This document shows positions 43,861 through 54,975 of a stretch of DNA of 64,000 bases, in pieces. Source of the stretch: Gonocerus acuteangulatus (Eukaryota; Arthropoda; Insecta; Hemiptera; Coreidae); NCBI GenBank assembly GCA_946811695.1, contig OX328132.1:128460808-128524807 (forward strand). The letters are read 5' to 3'. The position numbers and the translations under genes are program-made. How positions within the stretch are numbered: the first letter of the stretch is position 1; each line of letters begins with the position of its first letter. The notes beneath the pieces are model-generated. The model saw only the letters and a list, made by a program, of their open reading frames with translations. It was not told the origin of the DNA and ran no database searches.

Positions 43861-44098
43861 CTAATGCATACAAACAGAAGATATTATCCACGCAGCTTCG
43901 TCCTGGCCTGAATCCTGCTTGGTTCTCGGGGAAGATATTATTAATTTCAGCCCAATACGTGAGGCGTTTGCTGATAATGGTGGTGAATATTTTTAGTATT
44001 GTGTTCATTAAAGCTATGGGTCGGTAGTTGGAGGGATTTTCCCGATGGCCTGCCTTGTAAATCATTTTAACTATTGTGTGCGTCCAGCTGATACATAT
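43861..44098 (-). pseudogene. LINE reverse transcriptase, N-terminal part
   Basis: Minus strand: MIYKAGHRENPSNYRPIAL, then ISKRLTYWAEINNIF and NQAGFRPGRSCVDNIFCL. These are RT blocks 1 and 2a of non-LTR elements (the NYRPI and QAGFRPG motifs). The frame runs exactly to the TA at which the mariner-type element is inserted. Confidence 0.9.
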
Positions 44099-44296
44099 TT
44101 AATAATCAGTTAATTAAAGGTTATTAAACGGATAGGTTTTCTTGAAAAAGGAAGAGTTTGAAACCTTGAAGGAGACGGAGTAAAAAATTCCGGAGAAACC
44201 AAGATTTTGATGAATAACCTGAATTTTGTTTATGGACCCGCCATTGAACCACTTTAAAATTTACTTTACATTGGCTTGATTTGATTTTATTTACAA

Positions 44297-45175
44297 CTAG
44301 CTGTTACCCGGCGTGCCATGCTACACCTACTTTCTGCATATAGAAAAGCCTAAATAAATTAGAAACCAAATAAGTACTATTAAAATCTAATAACACGAAT
44401 CAGTAACTGTTTCGAACCCGTGACCTCCCAACTGGGAGTCCTAGACGACTTTGACCTAACCTATAACACCCCCCGTATCAAGACATACATGTATGCCAAG
44501 TTTGGTAAAAATCGGTTTAGCGGTGTGGATTTTTATTAAAAAAAAAACATACAGACAGCAACTGGTAGACGTTTTTGACCTGGCCTATGACAATCCCCTG
44601 ATCAAGACCACCCTGCGTGCCCAGTTTGATCAAAATCTGTCAAACGGTGTGGGTTTGTATAAAGAACAAACATACAGACAGACAGATGGTAGCCGTTTTG
44701 ACCTAGCCTATGGCGTATCAAGATCTACCTGTGTTCCAACTTAGGTCAAAATCGGTCGAACGGTGTGGATTTTTATAGGAAACAAACATACAGTCAGACA
44801 GCTGGTAGAGGGTTTTGACCTAGCCTACGGCACTCTCCAGATTAGGATCTACCTGTGTACCGAGTTTAGTCAAAATCGGACGAACGGTGTGGATTTTTAT
44901 AGAAAACAAACATACAGACAGACAGCTGGTAAACGTTTTTGACTTAGCCTACGACACTCCCCAGATTAGGATCTACATGTGTACCGAGTTTAGTCAAAAT
45001 CGGACGAACGGTGTGGATTTTTATAGAAAACAAACATACAGACAGACAGCTTGTAGACGTTTTTGACTTAGCCTACGACACTCCCCAGATTAGGATCTAC
45101 CTGTGTACCGAGTTTAGTCAAAATCGGACGAACGGTGTGGATTTGTATAAGGGACAAACACACAGACGAGAAAAA
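44297..45175 (-). mobile_element. Helitron-like element with 124-bp internal repeats
   Basis: The minus-strand 3' end is ACGCCGGGTAACAG then CTAG (44297-44300), followed by T. Inside are about six units of 124 bp containing CGGTGTGGATTTTTATAG, CATACAGACAGACAGCTGG and CCTGTGTACCGAGTTTAGTC. The right-hand (5') end is not the TCTATATATATAAA seen at 46336, so this copy is truncated or rearranged. Confidence 0.65.
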
Positions 45176-45179
45176 CCCC

Positions 45180-45544
45180 CCAAAAACGTGTTTTTTTTTT
45201 GGACAAATCCCGATTTATCGATTAAACAAAGTGTACGCGCTGGGGATTGAAAAATTAATCTTTGGCACGTGGTTTGAGAATGGGTTCAGAATATGAGAAA
45301 AAAAACCATTTAAACTTACCATTGACGCTACCAGCTGCTGAAGAAAAAGGGCCCTGTTCGCAGCTCCTGGAAAATAGAAGAGAAGAGAGGCCGGAGCGTA
45401 ATGGGAGTTGAGGGGACAGTCCCGAGCTAAAAGGATGAGGTGTGATCTACTCTAGATCTGGAAACGAACTGCACTCCCTTATTAGGGAGGTGGATGTACG
45501 AAGTAGTTTCTACCTAAGTGTTAAAGCCCGCGCCCCAACACAAA
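45180..45544. other. No recognisable feature
   Basis: Between the Helitron-like array and the inverted-repeat element. No coding or repeat match. Confidence 0.4.
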
Positions 45545-46384
45545 GCGTTGTACGAAAAAAACACCTCAATTCAAACGTTGTAGCTTATTAAATTATCTTT
45601 ATGATGGGACCAAGTTGAGCGTCTTAGCTTGGATATTTTACTAAATGTTCGGATGGACATTTTGTTCCATAGAGAGTTAGACATTTTGTGATCGCAAAAG
45701 CTATAAAAAATAATCTCGGTTCACAAAAGTAGCATGATTATCTCGTAAAATCTTCAAGCTAAGACGCTGAACTTGGTCTCATCTTGTAGTTAACTAGCTG
45801 TTACCCGGCTTCCTATGCTACACCTACATTCTGCATCTATAAAAGCAAAAAAAAAAAAATTAGAAACCAAATAATTAATATTAAAATGTCATAATGCAAA
45901 CCTGTAACTATTTGGGTCCATTGTTTCGAACTCTTGATCTCCATAGACGATTTTAACCTAGTCTATAACTCTTTCCGTGTCAAGACCTACCTGTGTGCCA
46001 AGTTTGGTCAAAATCGGACGAACGGTGTGGATTTGTATAAGGAACAAACATAGAGACAGACAGCTGGAAGACGTTTTTGACCTAGCCTATGACACTCCCC
46101 GTATCAAGACCTACCTGTGTGCCAAGTTAGGTCAAAATCGGACGAAGGGTGTGGATTTGTATAAGGAACAAACAGAAAGACAGGCAGCTGGTAGAAGTTT
46201 TTGCCTTAGCCTAAGAGACTTCCCGAATCTAGACCTACCAGTATTCCAAGTTTGGTCGAAATCGGTCAAACGGTGTGGATTTGTATAAGGATATAAACAG
46301 ACAAACGGATAGACACGTGATTTTTATATATATAGATTTAATAAGCTAAAATATTTGTAATGTTTTTTCGTACAACACTTCGTT
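45545..46384. mobile_element. Inverted-repeat element carrying a Helitron
   Basis: The left edge AAGCGTTGTACGAAAAAA and AGCTTATTAAAT (45545-45596) recur inverted at 46337-46384. Inside the left part is a second inverted pair (GTTGAGCGTCTTAGCTTGGA near 45613 and its inverse near 45763). Removing the Helitron at 45794-46336 leaves a roughly 300-bp foldback MITE. Confidence 0.65.
45794..46336 (-). mobile_element. Complete nonautonomous Helitron, 543 bp
   Basis: The 5' end on the minus strand is TCTATATATATAAAAATCAC (from 46336), preceded by A. The 3' end is GCCGGGTAACAG then CTAG (45797-45794), followed by T. Insertion between A and T with TC...CTAG ends is the Helitron rule. It holds three 124-bp units (CGGTGTGGATTTGTATAAGG at about 46022, 46147 and 46270). 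Confidence 0.75.
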
Positions 46385-46404
46385 TAAGAGTTAAATCAGG
46401 ATTT

Positions 46405-46405
46405 T

Positions 46406-46452
<47 letters not shown>
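46405..46452. repeat. Poly(A) tract
   Basis: About 45 consecutive A, next to a transposon end. Either a lost retroposon tail or simple repeat growth. Confidence 0.9.
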
Positions 46453-46455
<3 letters not shown>

Positions 46456-46585
46456 GTTTTTTTTTGCGTTTTTCTCGAAAACGAAGCGAAAACGAGAAAA
46501 CCGCCAAAGGACTTTTTGATTTAGTTTTTCGACTCCCCATCGATATACGAAGCCAGTCGGTTTAAGATTGAGGCACCCTGCATAT
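46453..46585 (-). mobile_element. Mariner-type terminal fragment
   Basis: Minus strand: TGCAGGGTGCCTCAATCTTA, GAAAAACTAAATC, AAAGTCCTTTGGCGG, TTTTCTCGTTTTCGCTTCG. It aligns with 57893-57760 (minus) and 58573-58705 (plus). Confidence 0.65.
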
Positions 46586-46724
46586 GTGTGTTTATACATT
46601 TCTCTTCACGCTCTAGGCGCCTAAAACTAATGTTGATGAAATTAGAAAAATGGAGTAGGTTAAGGAGGAGAATCCGACTACCGGATATTTTGTCAGCCAA
46701 CTCCATAGGACCAACCGTCGTAGC

Positions 46725-46898
46725 GGTTAGGGATCGGGACATCTAGACTTTGAGATATGTAAAGAACGGTTAGAGATCGGGACTTCTAGACTTTGATATA
46801 TGTAAAGAACGGTTAGAGATCGGGACTTCTAGACTTTGAGATATGTAAAGAACGGTTAGAGATCGGGACTTCTAGACTTTGAGATATGTAAAGAACGG
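46725..46898. repeat. 43-bp tandem repeat, 4 units
   Basis: The unit contains GGTTAGAGATCGGGACTTCT and AGACTTTGAGATATGT. Starts at 46725, 46768, 46811 and 46854. Confidence 0.92.
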
Positions 46899-46899
46899 T

Positions 46900-47544
46900 T
46901 CGCCTTCTCAATCTCCATCGAGCTTATGGGATCCATGTACAAGAAGAGTGTCATCACGTTAACAATAACAAAAGATAAATCTCCATAGAAAAGAAATAGC
47001 AGAGAAAGCGGGGAGCATAAACAGCGAAAAGTCAGATAAAACAACCCGACCATTTATCATTTTCCTATTTTTTTTAGAAGGGCCGGCCCTTTGTGTATTG
47101 TTTTCTCTGCTTAAATACAGAAGAGAACGAAAAAAAAATCCATCCCGGAGGATTGGTGTAAACGAAGCCAGTTCTTCAGATATAAAATGGTTGGAGCAAA
47201 ATAAAAACGGTCTGCCTATTTAAATCCAAATAGTATTATTCTCATGAAAATAAGAAAATATTTTGACTCAACCCTGACAACCTCCCTGAAATCTTAAGCA
47301 AGAATGTCATAAATCTAAACGAACTTTTAAAAATTCGTCTGCTTCAAATAGTCCGAACAATGAGATATTCTCTAAACCAATCTCCTATATCTTTTAAATT
47401 TTTATTGGAGGAATTAGATTTATTTTTTGTAAATTTTTCCCTGACATCCTTCTGGAAGGACACTACGGGTTTTTTTTGTGTAAACAAATGTGGATTAACT
47501 TCCTTTTATCAGGATATTCTTTGTTGGCAGCATAAAATTATATA
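46900..47544. other. No recognisable gene
   Basis: AT-rich. Short open stretches only (for example 47360-47569) with no recognisable motif. Confidence 0.4.
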
Positions 47545-47970
47545 TACAGATCACCTATGCATCCTATAAGATATAAACTGGACTTGTACAACCTTTCAGG
47601 ATATATACAGATCCACCATGGATCCTATAACATATAAACTGGTCTTGTACAACCTTTCAGGATATATACAGATCCCCTATGGATCCTATAAGATATAAAC
47701 TGGACTTGTACAACCTTTCAGGATATATACAGGTCCCCTATGGATCCTATAACATATAAACTGGACTTGTACAACCTTTCAGGATATATACAGATCCCCT
47801 ATGGATCCTATAAGATATAAACTGGACTTGTACAACCTTTCAGGATATATACAGGTCCCCTATGGATCCTGTAACATATAAACTGGACTTGTACAACCTT
47901 TCAGGATATATACAGATCCCCTATGGATCCTATAACATATAAACTGGACATGTACAACCTTTCAGGATAT
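47545..47970. repeat. 61-bp tandem repeat, 7 units
   Basis: The unit contains GATATAAACTGGACTTGTAC and AACCTTTCAGGATATATACA. Sites alternate between AAGATATAAA and AACATATAAA in neighbouring units, which suggests two-unit duplication steps. Confidence 0.92.
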
Positions 47971-48049
47971 AACAAAGTGAAGTTCTAAACGAGATTTTGA
48001 TTATTAATAACAAAATCAGGGGTATCTGGGTTAACTGTTTCTATACCAA

Positions 48050-48198
48050 GATTTCCAAATAACAATAAGGTAAGAACAGAAACGCGCTAAGATGACGCAT
48101 TTCCTGCGAGTCCGACTTTTAAAGCGACTCCTCCCTCTCTCCACAGGGAGGAAACTGAAAATTTCATAACGGTGGTTCAAATTTGTTTTTGTTTTTTT

Positions 48199-48284
<86 letters not shown>

Positions 48285-48830
48285 CTGTCGCTCTCCTGTC
48301 GGTTAAAGATGATCCGATTATGATGAAATTTGGTACAAAAATATTTCGTCTGATTACAAAGGTCAAGTTTGTTAACCAGCAGAATTCGTCCAACCGAAGA
48401 TAGTTTTTGGAGCGAAATAAAGTCAATATGCTTGCAGGTACTCATTTTATAGGTTACTTAACATAGGAAAAGGAATTAAACCATTTTGAAGACGATGTTT
48501 GTAACCGTTTTTGAGAAAAATGGGAACAAATGTTTTTGTAACCTATTTTTCAATTGAAATATTATCCACATGTTTGAAATTCGTCTAAACTGAGATGTTT
48601 CAATTTTGGAACCATAAGGAGATAAGGAAGTATTCGAAAAGTAATATTTTATTAAAAGACATGAAAAGTTTTGGGATATTGGTATATTTTAGTGAATATC
48701 TCGAAAACGGTTGGGAATTGGTAGAAGGTGACCATTCGAAAGCTTACTAAATTCCGTAAAGGAAAGGTTCTAAAGCATTTTCGATGATGGTTTGTTAATC
48801 GGAGAGATATTTATAATAAATAGGTGACTC
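48050..48830 (+). mobile_element. Family A end followed by family B element
   Basis: A end at 48082-48120 (ACGCGCTAAGATGACGCATT, TCCTGCGAGTCCGAC). A shortened B start then follows (CTCCTCCCTCTCTCCACAGG), a (TC)n tract at 48203-48237 passing into (TA)n at 48238-48281, and the body to about 48830. Confidence 0.8.
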
Positions 48831-48839
48831 AATGTACAG

Positions 48840-49240
48840 CGCTCCCAGTAGTAGAAGCTACAACTAACGCCAGTGTCGATTAATTCCATTCAAACGAAAT
48901 ACAGATTAAACCCCTGCTTCTAATGAACCGATTTAATTTATATTTGAAACATATATTTCTCTTTAGATACCCACGACTTATACCGATTTTGATACAATAC
49001 ACGAGAAAGAACGGTCCGTATGAGCTTAATAATGTGCGTCCGAAGTAAAGCGCCCTCCTAATGAACCGATTTAGTTTATTTTAACGTATTTGTTGCTTTA
49101 GATGACCACAACGAATCCCGAGTTTCGTTGCAATAAATTAAAAATTACGGCTGGTATTGGCAAATTATTACTTTGGGCCCGGAGTAAACCACCACTCCCG
49201 GTCGACCGGTTTTGGTGATTAACGAACTCGTTTAATCGTT
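48840..49240 (-). mobile_element. Family D modules, inverted
   Basis: TTCTAATGAACCGATTTA (twice), AGTTTCGTTGCAATAAATT, GGGCCCGGAGTAAACCACC and GGTTTTGGTGATTAACGAAC are reverse complements of D strings. Confidence 0.7.
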
Positions 49241-49320
49241 TAATAAGACAATGCTATATTATATAGCATTGTCGCTTCTCAAGCGATTAAACAATATACC
49301 AAGCGATTAAATAATATACC

Positions 49321-49905
49321 AAAAGGGGTAAATTTGAAGACGAGGGTTCTAGGCACCGATTATTTTGAAATGTTGTACTATATCGTATTTCGATGCACTA
49401 AAGACGAATCCGTTAACAAACAAAACTCGCTCTCAACTAGGAAAGAAGTTATGAAGCACTTAAGTTCACTGTTATTGAGGTTAAAGTAGGCGTAAATAGC
49501 GTATTTGTAAACATGCGCATGCGCATACATGTAACATTAGGAAACAAAGAACTCTCATTTGAAATGTTGATAAACTATTTATAACATCCATAAAATCGGA
49601 ATTCTATCCATAACAGCGAGTTGGATTGACTAGAGTTTTGATATCTTCTTGAGCGAGCGGAAACGCATAGCACGTCTGCCCAAAAGTCGTCCTAGACATT
49701 CTTCTTAATATGCATGTTTATTAATACGCTGTTTACGCTAAACTTTATAACCTTCATAACAGTGAAGTTTAGTGCTTCATAACTTCTTTCCTAGTTAAGA
49801 GCGAGTTTTTTTAACGGATTCGTGTTCAGTGCATCAAAATACGATATAGTGTAAAATTTCAAAATAATCGGTGCCTAGAACCCACGTCTTCACATGTACC
49901 CCAAA
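49321..49905. repeat. Inverted repeat, about 195-bp arms, about 185-bp spacer
   Basis: The left arm (about 49321-49520) and right arm (about 49705-49905) are inverse copies at roughly 85-90% by eye (TTCTAGGCACCGATTATTTT, AAGAAGTTATGAAGCAC, GGTTAAAGTAGGCGTAAA-type). The spacer contains a phrase (GAGCGGAAACGCATAGCA) also found in the foldback MITE at 3256-3904. Confidence 0.8.
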
Positions 49906-50189
49906 AAGAGATAGCCCCGCAAAGAGATCAGTCTTTGAAGATTTTAAGGTATTGAAAGTTTGAGCACGATTGGAGAATGCTAAAACTTGCCGCTGGGCGC
50001 TTAAAGTTACGCGTGTGGGCCGACTAGCAGCAATCAGCATTTACGAGCAGTATCTCTGGAAGTTCCTATTATTTATGTGTCCGGTGAAAGGTCATATTAT
50101 TGTAAGTATTCCTGGACCATCTCATAGCAATAGAATGAAAGAGGGCATTAGGGAAATTTAAACCCTAAAACTATCACCGTTGTTGGATG

Positions 50190-50510
50190 GGTGTAAGGTT
50201 ACTGACAGAAATGCCAGAAGCATAGTAATCACTACCATAGAAGCACTTGGGGCACTTGAACCCCGACGAGTTCAAAGTGTCCAAAACAACCATCCATGAA
50301 AGGCGAAAAGTATTCAGAGAAAAATACACACAGCGGATTTCGGAATGAATTGATATACCAGAGAAGGGAGCTGTTGTAGTTCATTGGGACGAAAAACTTT
50401 TATCAGGCGTTCTAAAGGCAGAGGAGAACGAATCGCTGTTTTAATTTCTTATGGTGAAAACGAAAAACTGGTAAAAGTTCCCGTAACAGACGGAAGTACA
50501 GTAGTATGGA
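50190..50510 (+). pseudogene. Fragment of an element-borne protein (HWD motif)
   Basis: Plus strand, with one stop and one frame change: GHLNPDEFKVSKTTIHERRK, REKYTQRIS, EKGAVVVHWDEKLL, then ERIAVLISYGENEKLVKVP. The layout, a basic helix-turn-helix-like part followed by VHWD.KLL, R..VLIS and KL..VP, resembles an uncharacterised protein family common in arthropod and cnidarian repeats. This is from memory of the pattern, so it is tentative. Confidence 0.35.
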
Positions 50511-51003
50511 AGTACACAATAAACAGAGCGACAGCCCGTACGGAAGATGAAATTATTAATGAGGTAATGAAGTCCAATCCCGAAGAAGATGTTGAAGAAG
50601 ACGTGGAAACCATTCCCCCAAAAATAAGCCATGGAGAGGGTTTCAATCTGCTTGACAGATCTCTTCTCTATTTAGAAAGCTGAAGCGATGTACCGCCAAA
50701 TGAACTCATGATTCTAAGAAAATGGAGGGACAAAGCTGCTGCCCACAGACAAAGTTCATTTAGGCAAGCCACAATTAAAGATTTCTTTTTTTAAAAATAA
50801 TGTCACGGTTTCTGTTATTATTTTTATTACTACATATTATGCATTATTATTATTAAATATTAGTTTTTTTAGCATATAAGTACTTTTTATTAAAAAACAA
50901 CCTACATTTCCCATTCCTATTGGGATGGTTCCGATTAACCGATTATTTCGATTAACCGAGGTAACCTTGGCCCCCATCGACTCGGTTAATCGGAACCCTA
51001 CTG
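50510..51003 (+). pseudogene. Tigger/pogo transposase C-terminus with 3' TIR
   Basis: The frame open from 50384 to 50683 continues into TARTEDEIINEVM, an acidic linker (PEEDVEEDVETIP), KISHGEGFNLLDRSLLYLE, and, after one stop, LMILRKWRDKAAAHRQ and ATIKDFF. This is the normal tail of Tigger-like transposases. Downstream, 50925-51003 is a Tigger-type inverted terminus (reading inward CAGTAGGGTTCCGATTAACC) followed by TA. The DDE core is missing, and the fusion to the preceding unrelated protein piece is in frame. Confidence 0.65.
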
Positions 51004-51009
51004 TACTGG

Positions 51010-51572
51010 CGAAGAACCAGCCGAGGTCTTCCCTAGTATCGAAGCGATGTAAGAGAGAGAGAATTGTTCAAACATTCTGTCATGATTGCATCCACCTCAT
51101 CCTTCAATAAGTGCTATAAGTCAACACTAAAAGTAGACGAGATATGATATTCCTGAAAACAATTAGTAATATATTCAATTGTAATAATACTAGAGCGGTT
51201 CTTTCCTTGACATCAGATAGGATTTCGTTAGCCTTCCTCTCCCATTCTTTCCTATAGTCGAGGTCCTCCTAGCCCCTTAAATCTCTCTTCAATTCTTTAA
51301 CTAATTTCCTGGATATTGTAGCTCTGAGTAGATTTGAACTGGTCCTATTGGAATGATCCCTTGAGGATTAAGAGGGCAGATAATACCGTGGGGGGAGCAC
51401 TTAATTCTCAGGAGGGGCTCATTTCATATCCCAGCCTGGAAAGACAATTTTCTTTTAATAATAGTAAAATTTTAAAACAATAGTTCGAGAGATGGCGAAG
51501 CCCTCTTATAAAATGAATAATGCTATAATGTTTCTTGATGGGTAATTGAAAGAGCTCTAAAATAAACAAATA
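51010..51572. other. No recognisable feature
   Basis: No coding pattern or repeat match was seen. Confidence 0.4.
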
Positions 51573-52151
51573 AAGTCCGACTCGCAGGAGCTGCGTCATC
51601 TTGGCGCGGTTCCGTTTTTAACCCTAGTACCATTAGTGAAGGAATGGAACCAGTTATTAGTATGGTTTGATCTTTCGCTAAAAATATAAAATAAAATCTC
51701 AAAGAGAAGGTAGTTTAAGGCGCCAGAACAGGAAACTGACAGTATCCTAAGCGGAAATGACTCACCCATCATCTCAACGCTCGCTCTAGGAAAACACTAT
51801 TACTATTAGTTTAGATGAATTTCAAACTCGCAGAAAATGTTTCCATTGACTCCAACGAAAATGAGTTACACCTTTTTTCCCTAAATTTCCTCCAAAAAGG
51901 TTAAAAATTAGTTCACTCGTTCTCCCACGTCAAGGAACCCATAGAACGAATGTCTGCAAGCATATGAACTCGGAAACGTAAGCGTTATGATTTTTTGCGC
52001 TTCAAAAACTATGTTCCGGTAGACGAATTCTGCTAGTTAAGCAACTCGAGCTTTCAAGTTAGATGAAAGATTATTGTACCAAATTTCATCAAATTCCGAC
52101 CATTTTTAAATCTGTGAGAGAGCGAACGTACAAAATAACGGTGGTTCAAAT

Positions 52152-52215
<64 letters not shown>
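51573..52215 (-). mobile_element. Family A and B repeat, inverted
   Basis: AAAGTCCGACTCGCAGG, AGCTGCGTCATCTTGGCGCG and the A body up to about 51790. Then inverted B blocks (CGTAAGCGTTATGATTTTTT, TGTACCAAATTTCATCAAA, ATAACGGTGGTTCAAATTTG) and a (TA)n tract at 52155-52211 passing into (CA)n. Confidence 0.8.
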
Positions 52216-52224
<9 letters not shown>

Positions 52225-52296
52225 AATTTGAACCGTCGTTATTTTCCAGGTATATAGGTTCTGTAAATTTTTCTAAACCCTACCAATTACTGCTTC

Positions 52297-52432
52297 TATT
52301 AGCGCGGTTACTCCCTATCTCCATAGGGAGAACCCGCTTATGAGGTTGACCTCACGACGCAATCCGGAAGTGCCGACTAGAAACTTTCACGTTTCAGACC
52401 CTAAAGATCACGAAATATAGGTGGCCCAAATT

Positions 52433-52497
<65 letters not shown>

Positions 52498-53180
52498 GCT
52501 TGTCTGTTCGCTCTCTAGCAAGCTCAAAAATGGTCCGATTTTAACGAAATTTGGTACAAAAATCTGTCGTCTAATTTTAAAGATCAAGTTCGTTAGCCAG
52601 CAGAATCCGCACACTGGAAGATAGTGTTTGGGGCAAAATTCGCGCAAAAAAATCGTAACGCTAACGTTTTTGAGTTCATATGCTTGCACGTACTTGTTTT
52701 ATAGGTTTCTTAACATAGGAAAACGAATGAAACCATTTTTAAGGCGATATCTGTAACCGTTTCTGAAAAAAGTGGAATCAATGTTTTTGTAAGTCATTAA
52801 TTTTTTTGGGGTACTTAGAATCGCGGGATTCAATTGAAATATTTTCTATATCTTGCAAATTAATCCCAACTAAGGTGTTTACATTTTGGTTGTATTTGGA
52901 GTTAAGGAAGTATGCAAAAAAAATTATTTTATTAATTATTTTATTAAAGTTTTCGGATCTTCATACATTTTTCGTAAATATCTCGATAACGGTTGGAACA
53001 TTGTGGTAAGTGGAAGGTGACCATTCGAATGCTTACTAAATTCTCTACAAAAAATATTCTGAAGCAATATTCGATGGGGCAACGTCAATCAGAGATATAA
53101 GCGCTTAAAACTTAAAAAGTGTAAAAATGTCTATTGAAAGGGTTTTTCTCTTTGTTTATCTCACTTTTTAATTAGTTGCT
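52297..53180 (+). mobile_element. Family B element
   Basis: TTAGCGCGGTTACTCCCTAT, CTCCATAGGGAG, GACGCAATCCGGAAGTGCCG, a (TA)n tract at 52433-52484, GTCTGTTCGCTCTCTAGC and the body to AGGGTTTTTCTCTTTGTTTA. No A end. Confidence 0.85.
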
Positions 53181-54364
53181 TTTAGCACTTTCCTCCGAAG
53201 GAAAGTAGCTATTGAGGTTGGACTCATGACGGAATTTTTGAAAAATTTCTTCAAATCTTTATCGATCCTACCTAGTAGACACCGAAAATGACCCCCGTTA
53301 AAATTTATATATATCTATATATATATATATATATATGCATATATATATATGTGTCTGTTAACACGATAGCAGCCAGAGTTTTTGTTTTTTCGCCACGAAA
53401 CTTGGTATATAGCATTCAATTAGCAAACGATTGAACGAGTTCGTTAACCACCAAAATCGGTCCACCGGAAGGGGGGGTTTACCCCGAGCCCAAAACACTA
53501 ATTTGACCATTTCAGCCGTAATATTTGTTATATTTCAACGAAACTTGGTATTCGTAGTAGTAATATAGAGAGAAAAGTGAGATATAAAAATGAACTAAAT
53601 CAGTTCATAAGGAGGGGGGGGTTTACTCCGGACCGACAATACCAATTCGCCACTACCAGCCATGATTTTTGGTATATTTCGACGAAACTCGGTATTCATA
53701 GTGGTAATCTACAGGTAAATATGTGTTGTAAAAATAAACTAAATCGGTTCATTAGGAGGGGGGGTTTACTCCAGACCCACAATACCAATTCGCCACTACC
53801 AGCCATGATTTTTGGTATATTTTGACGAAACTCTTTATTCGTAGAGGTAATCTACAGGTAAATATGTGTTGTAAAAATAAACTAAATCGGTTCTTTAGGA
53901 GGGGGGGTTTACTCCGGACCCAAATTACTAATATACTCATACTGGTCGTAATTTCTGCTTTATTGTAACGAAACGCGGTATACGTCGTGGGTAACTCATG
54001 AGAAAGAAGTGTTGTAAAAATGAGATGAATCGGGGGGTTTACTTTGTAATATATTTCAATAGAAAAGGGAGCCCGACATAGGGTCACAAAGGCGCCGCAA
54101 GGAGCGCTAGAGGGACTGTATCCGGTTCCTGCGTTAGGTCAAAATACGATAATATGAGGTGTTTTTGTATTTATTACGTAGTGCAGTAGGTACTATGTGT
54201 AAACATAACTCTGGAAGCAAATTAATAATTTATCAGTTACTCATTACAAAATTAAAAGAGAACTATTCATGTTTTTATTTTATTTATGTAGCATATTTTA
54301 AGCAAATTGTTCTGGAAAGCAGTCTACACTACCCAAATTCTGAGGAAAGTGCTTAGTTATGCAG
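53181..54364 (+). mobile_element. Family D modules in tandem, then family C, cut by gap
   Basis: Four or so D modules (GGGGGGTTTACTCCGGACC-type strings near 53475, 53617, 53760 and 53905) are followed by the segment duplicated from 10430-10975 (AACGAAACGCGGTATACGTC, TTCTGAGGAAAGTGCTTAG). The assembly gap begins inside the expected terminal hairpin (TATGCAG at 54358-54364). Confidence 0.8.
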
Positions 54365-54564
54365 NNNNNNNNNNNNNNNNNNNNNNNNNNNNNNNNNNNN
54401 NNNNNNNNNNNNNNNNNNNNNNNNNNNNNNNNNNNNNNNNNNNNNNNNNNNNNNNNNNNNNNNNNNNNNNNNNNNNNNNNNNNNNNNNNNNNNNNNNNNN
54501 NNNNNNNNNNNNNNNNNNNNNNNNNNNNNNNNNNNNNNNNNNNNNNNNNNNNNNNNNNNNNNNN
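54365..54564. other. Assembly gap (200 N)
   Basis: 200 unknown bases. By analogy with 10980 the missing sequence should begin CTCCTGCGTGACGGAC. Confidence 0.98.
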
Positions 54565-54728
54565 ATTGATGTTAATACGGCATTCTCCAGCGGTCGGTTT
54601 TTCTGGGTGATATTTCGCAGAATCCCATTCTGCTTCCCGTTATTTTGTACGTTCGCCCTCTCACGGACTTAAAAATGGTCGGAATTTGGTACAAAAATCT
54701 TTCATCTAACCTGAAAATTCAAGTTCAT
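54565..54728 (+). mobile_element. Family B fragment
   Basis: GTACGTTCGCCCTCTCACGG, TGGTCGGAATTTGGTACAAA and TTCATCTAACCTGAAAATTC are B blocks. The SINE at 54729 is inserted in it. Confidence 0.6.
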
Positions 54729-54740
54729 TTTTTTTTTTTT

Positions 54741-54799
<59 letters not shown>

Positions 54800-54965
54800 A
54801 CGGCGCATCGACAAATCTTGGCCATTAGCGCCGGGCCTCCAGGGTGCAACCAGGAATTTTCTCAGCGAGCCCTGAGATGAGAAAATTCCTGTCGCCGGTG
54901 GGGATCGAACCCACCATCTCCCGCTTATGAATCCAGCGCGCTAGCCACTAGACCACGGGAGACCC
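54729..54965 (-). mobile_element. Complete tRNA-headed SINE with 10-bp TSD
   Basis: On the minus strand it begins GGGTCTCCCGTGGTCTAGTG, has a GGTGGGTTCGATCCCCACC T-arm with perfect B box, a body with a fold (AGGAATTTTCTCATCTCAGG and its partial inverse) and the terminal block CCCGGCGCTAATGGCC, GATGCGCCGTC, then a poly(A) tail of about 70 nt (54729-54798, one G). The target duplication TCAAGTTCAT lies at 54719-54728 and 54966-54975. The long, nearly pure tail indicates a recent insertion. Confidence 0.92.
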
Positions 54966-54975
54966 TCAAGTTCAT

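Larger units (their letters stand above)
40667..44104 (-). mobile_element. 5'-truncated LINE with 13-bp TSD, split by a mariner-type element
   Basis: The direct repeat ATCAGTTAATTAA flanks the insertion (40654-40666 and 44105-44117). The 3' end on the minus strand is a (TTA)n-type tail (40667-40690). Without the nested element (42371-43858 plus one TA) the LINE is about 1.95 kb, so it is heavily 5' truncated. It carries the RT palm and the C-terminal region. Confidence 0.9.

Noticed and set aside
44493..45250. Open frames in the Helitron-like array
   Set aside because: They follow the 124-bp repeat units, change frame between units and show no known domain.
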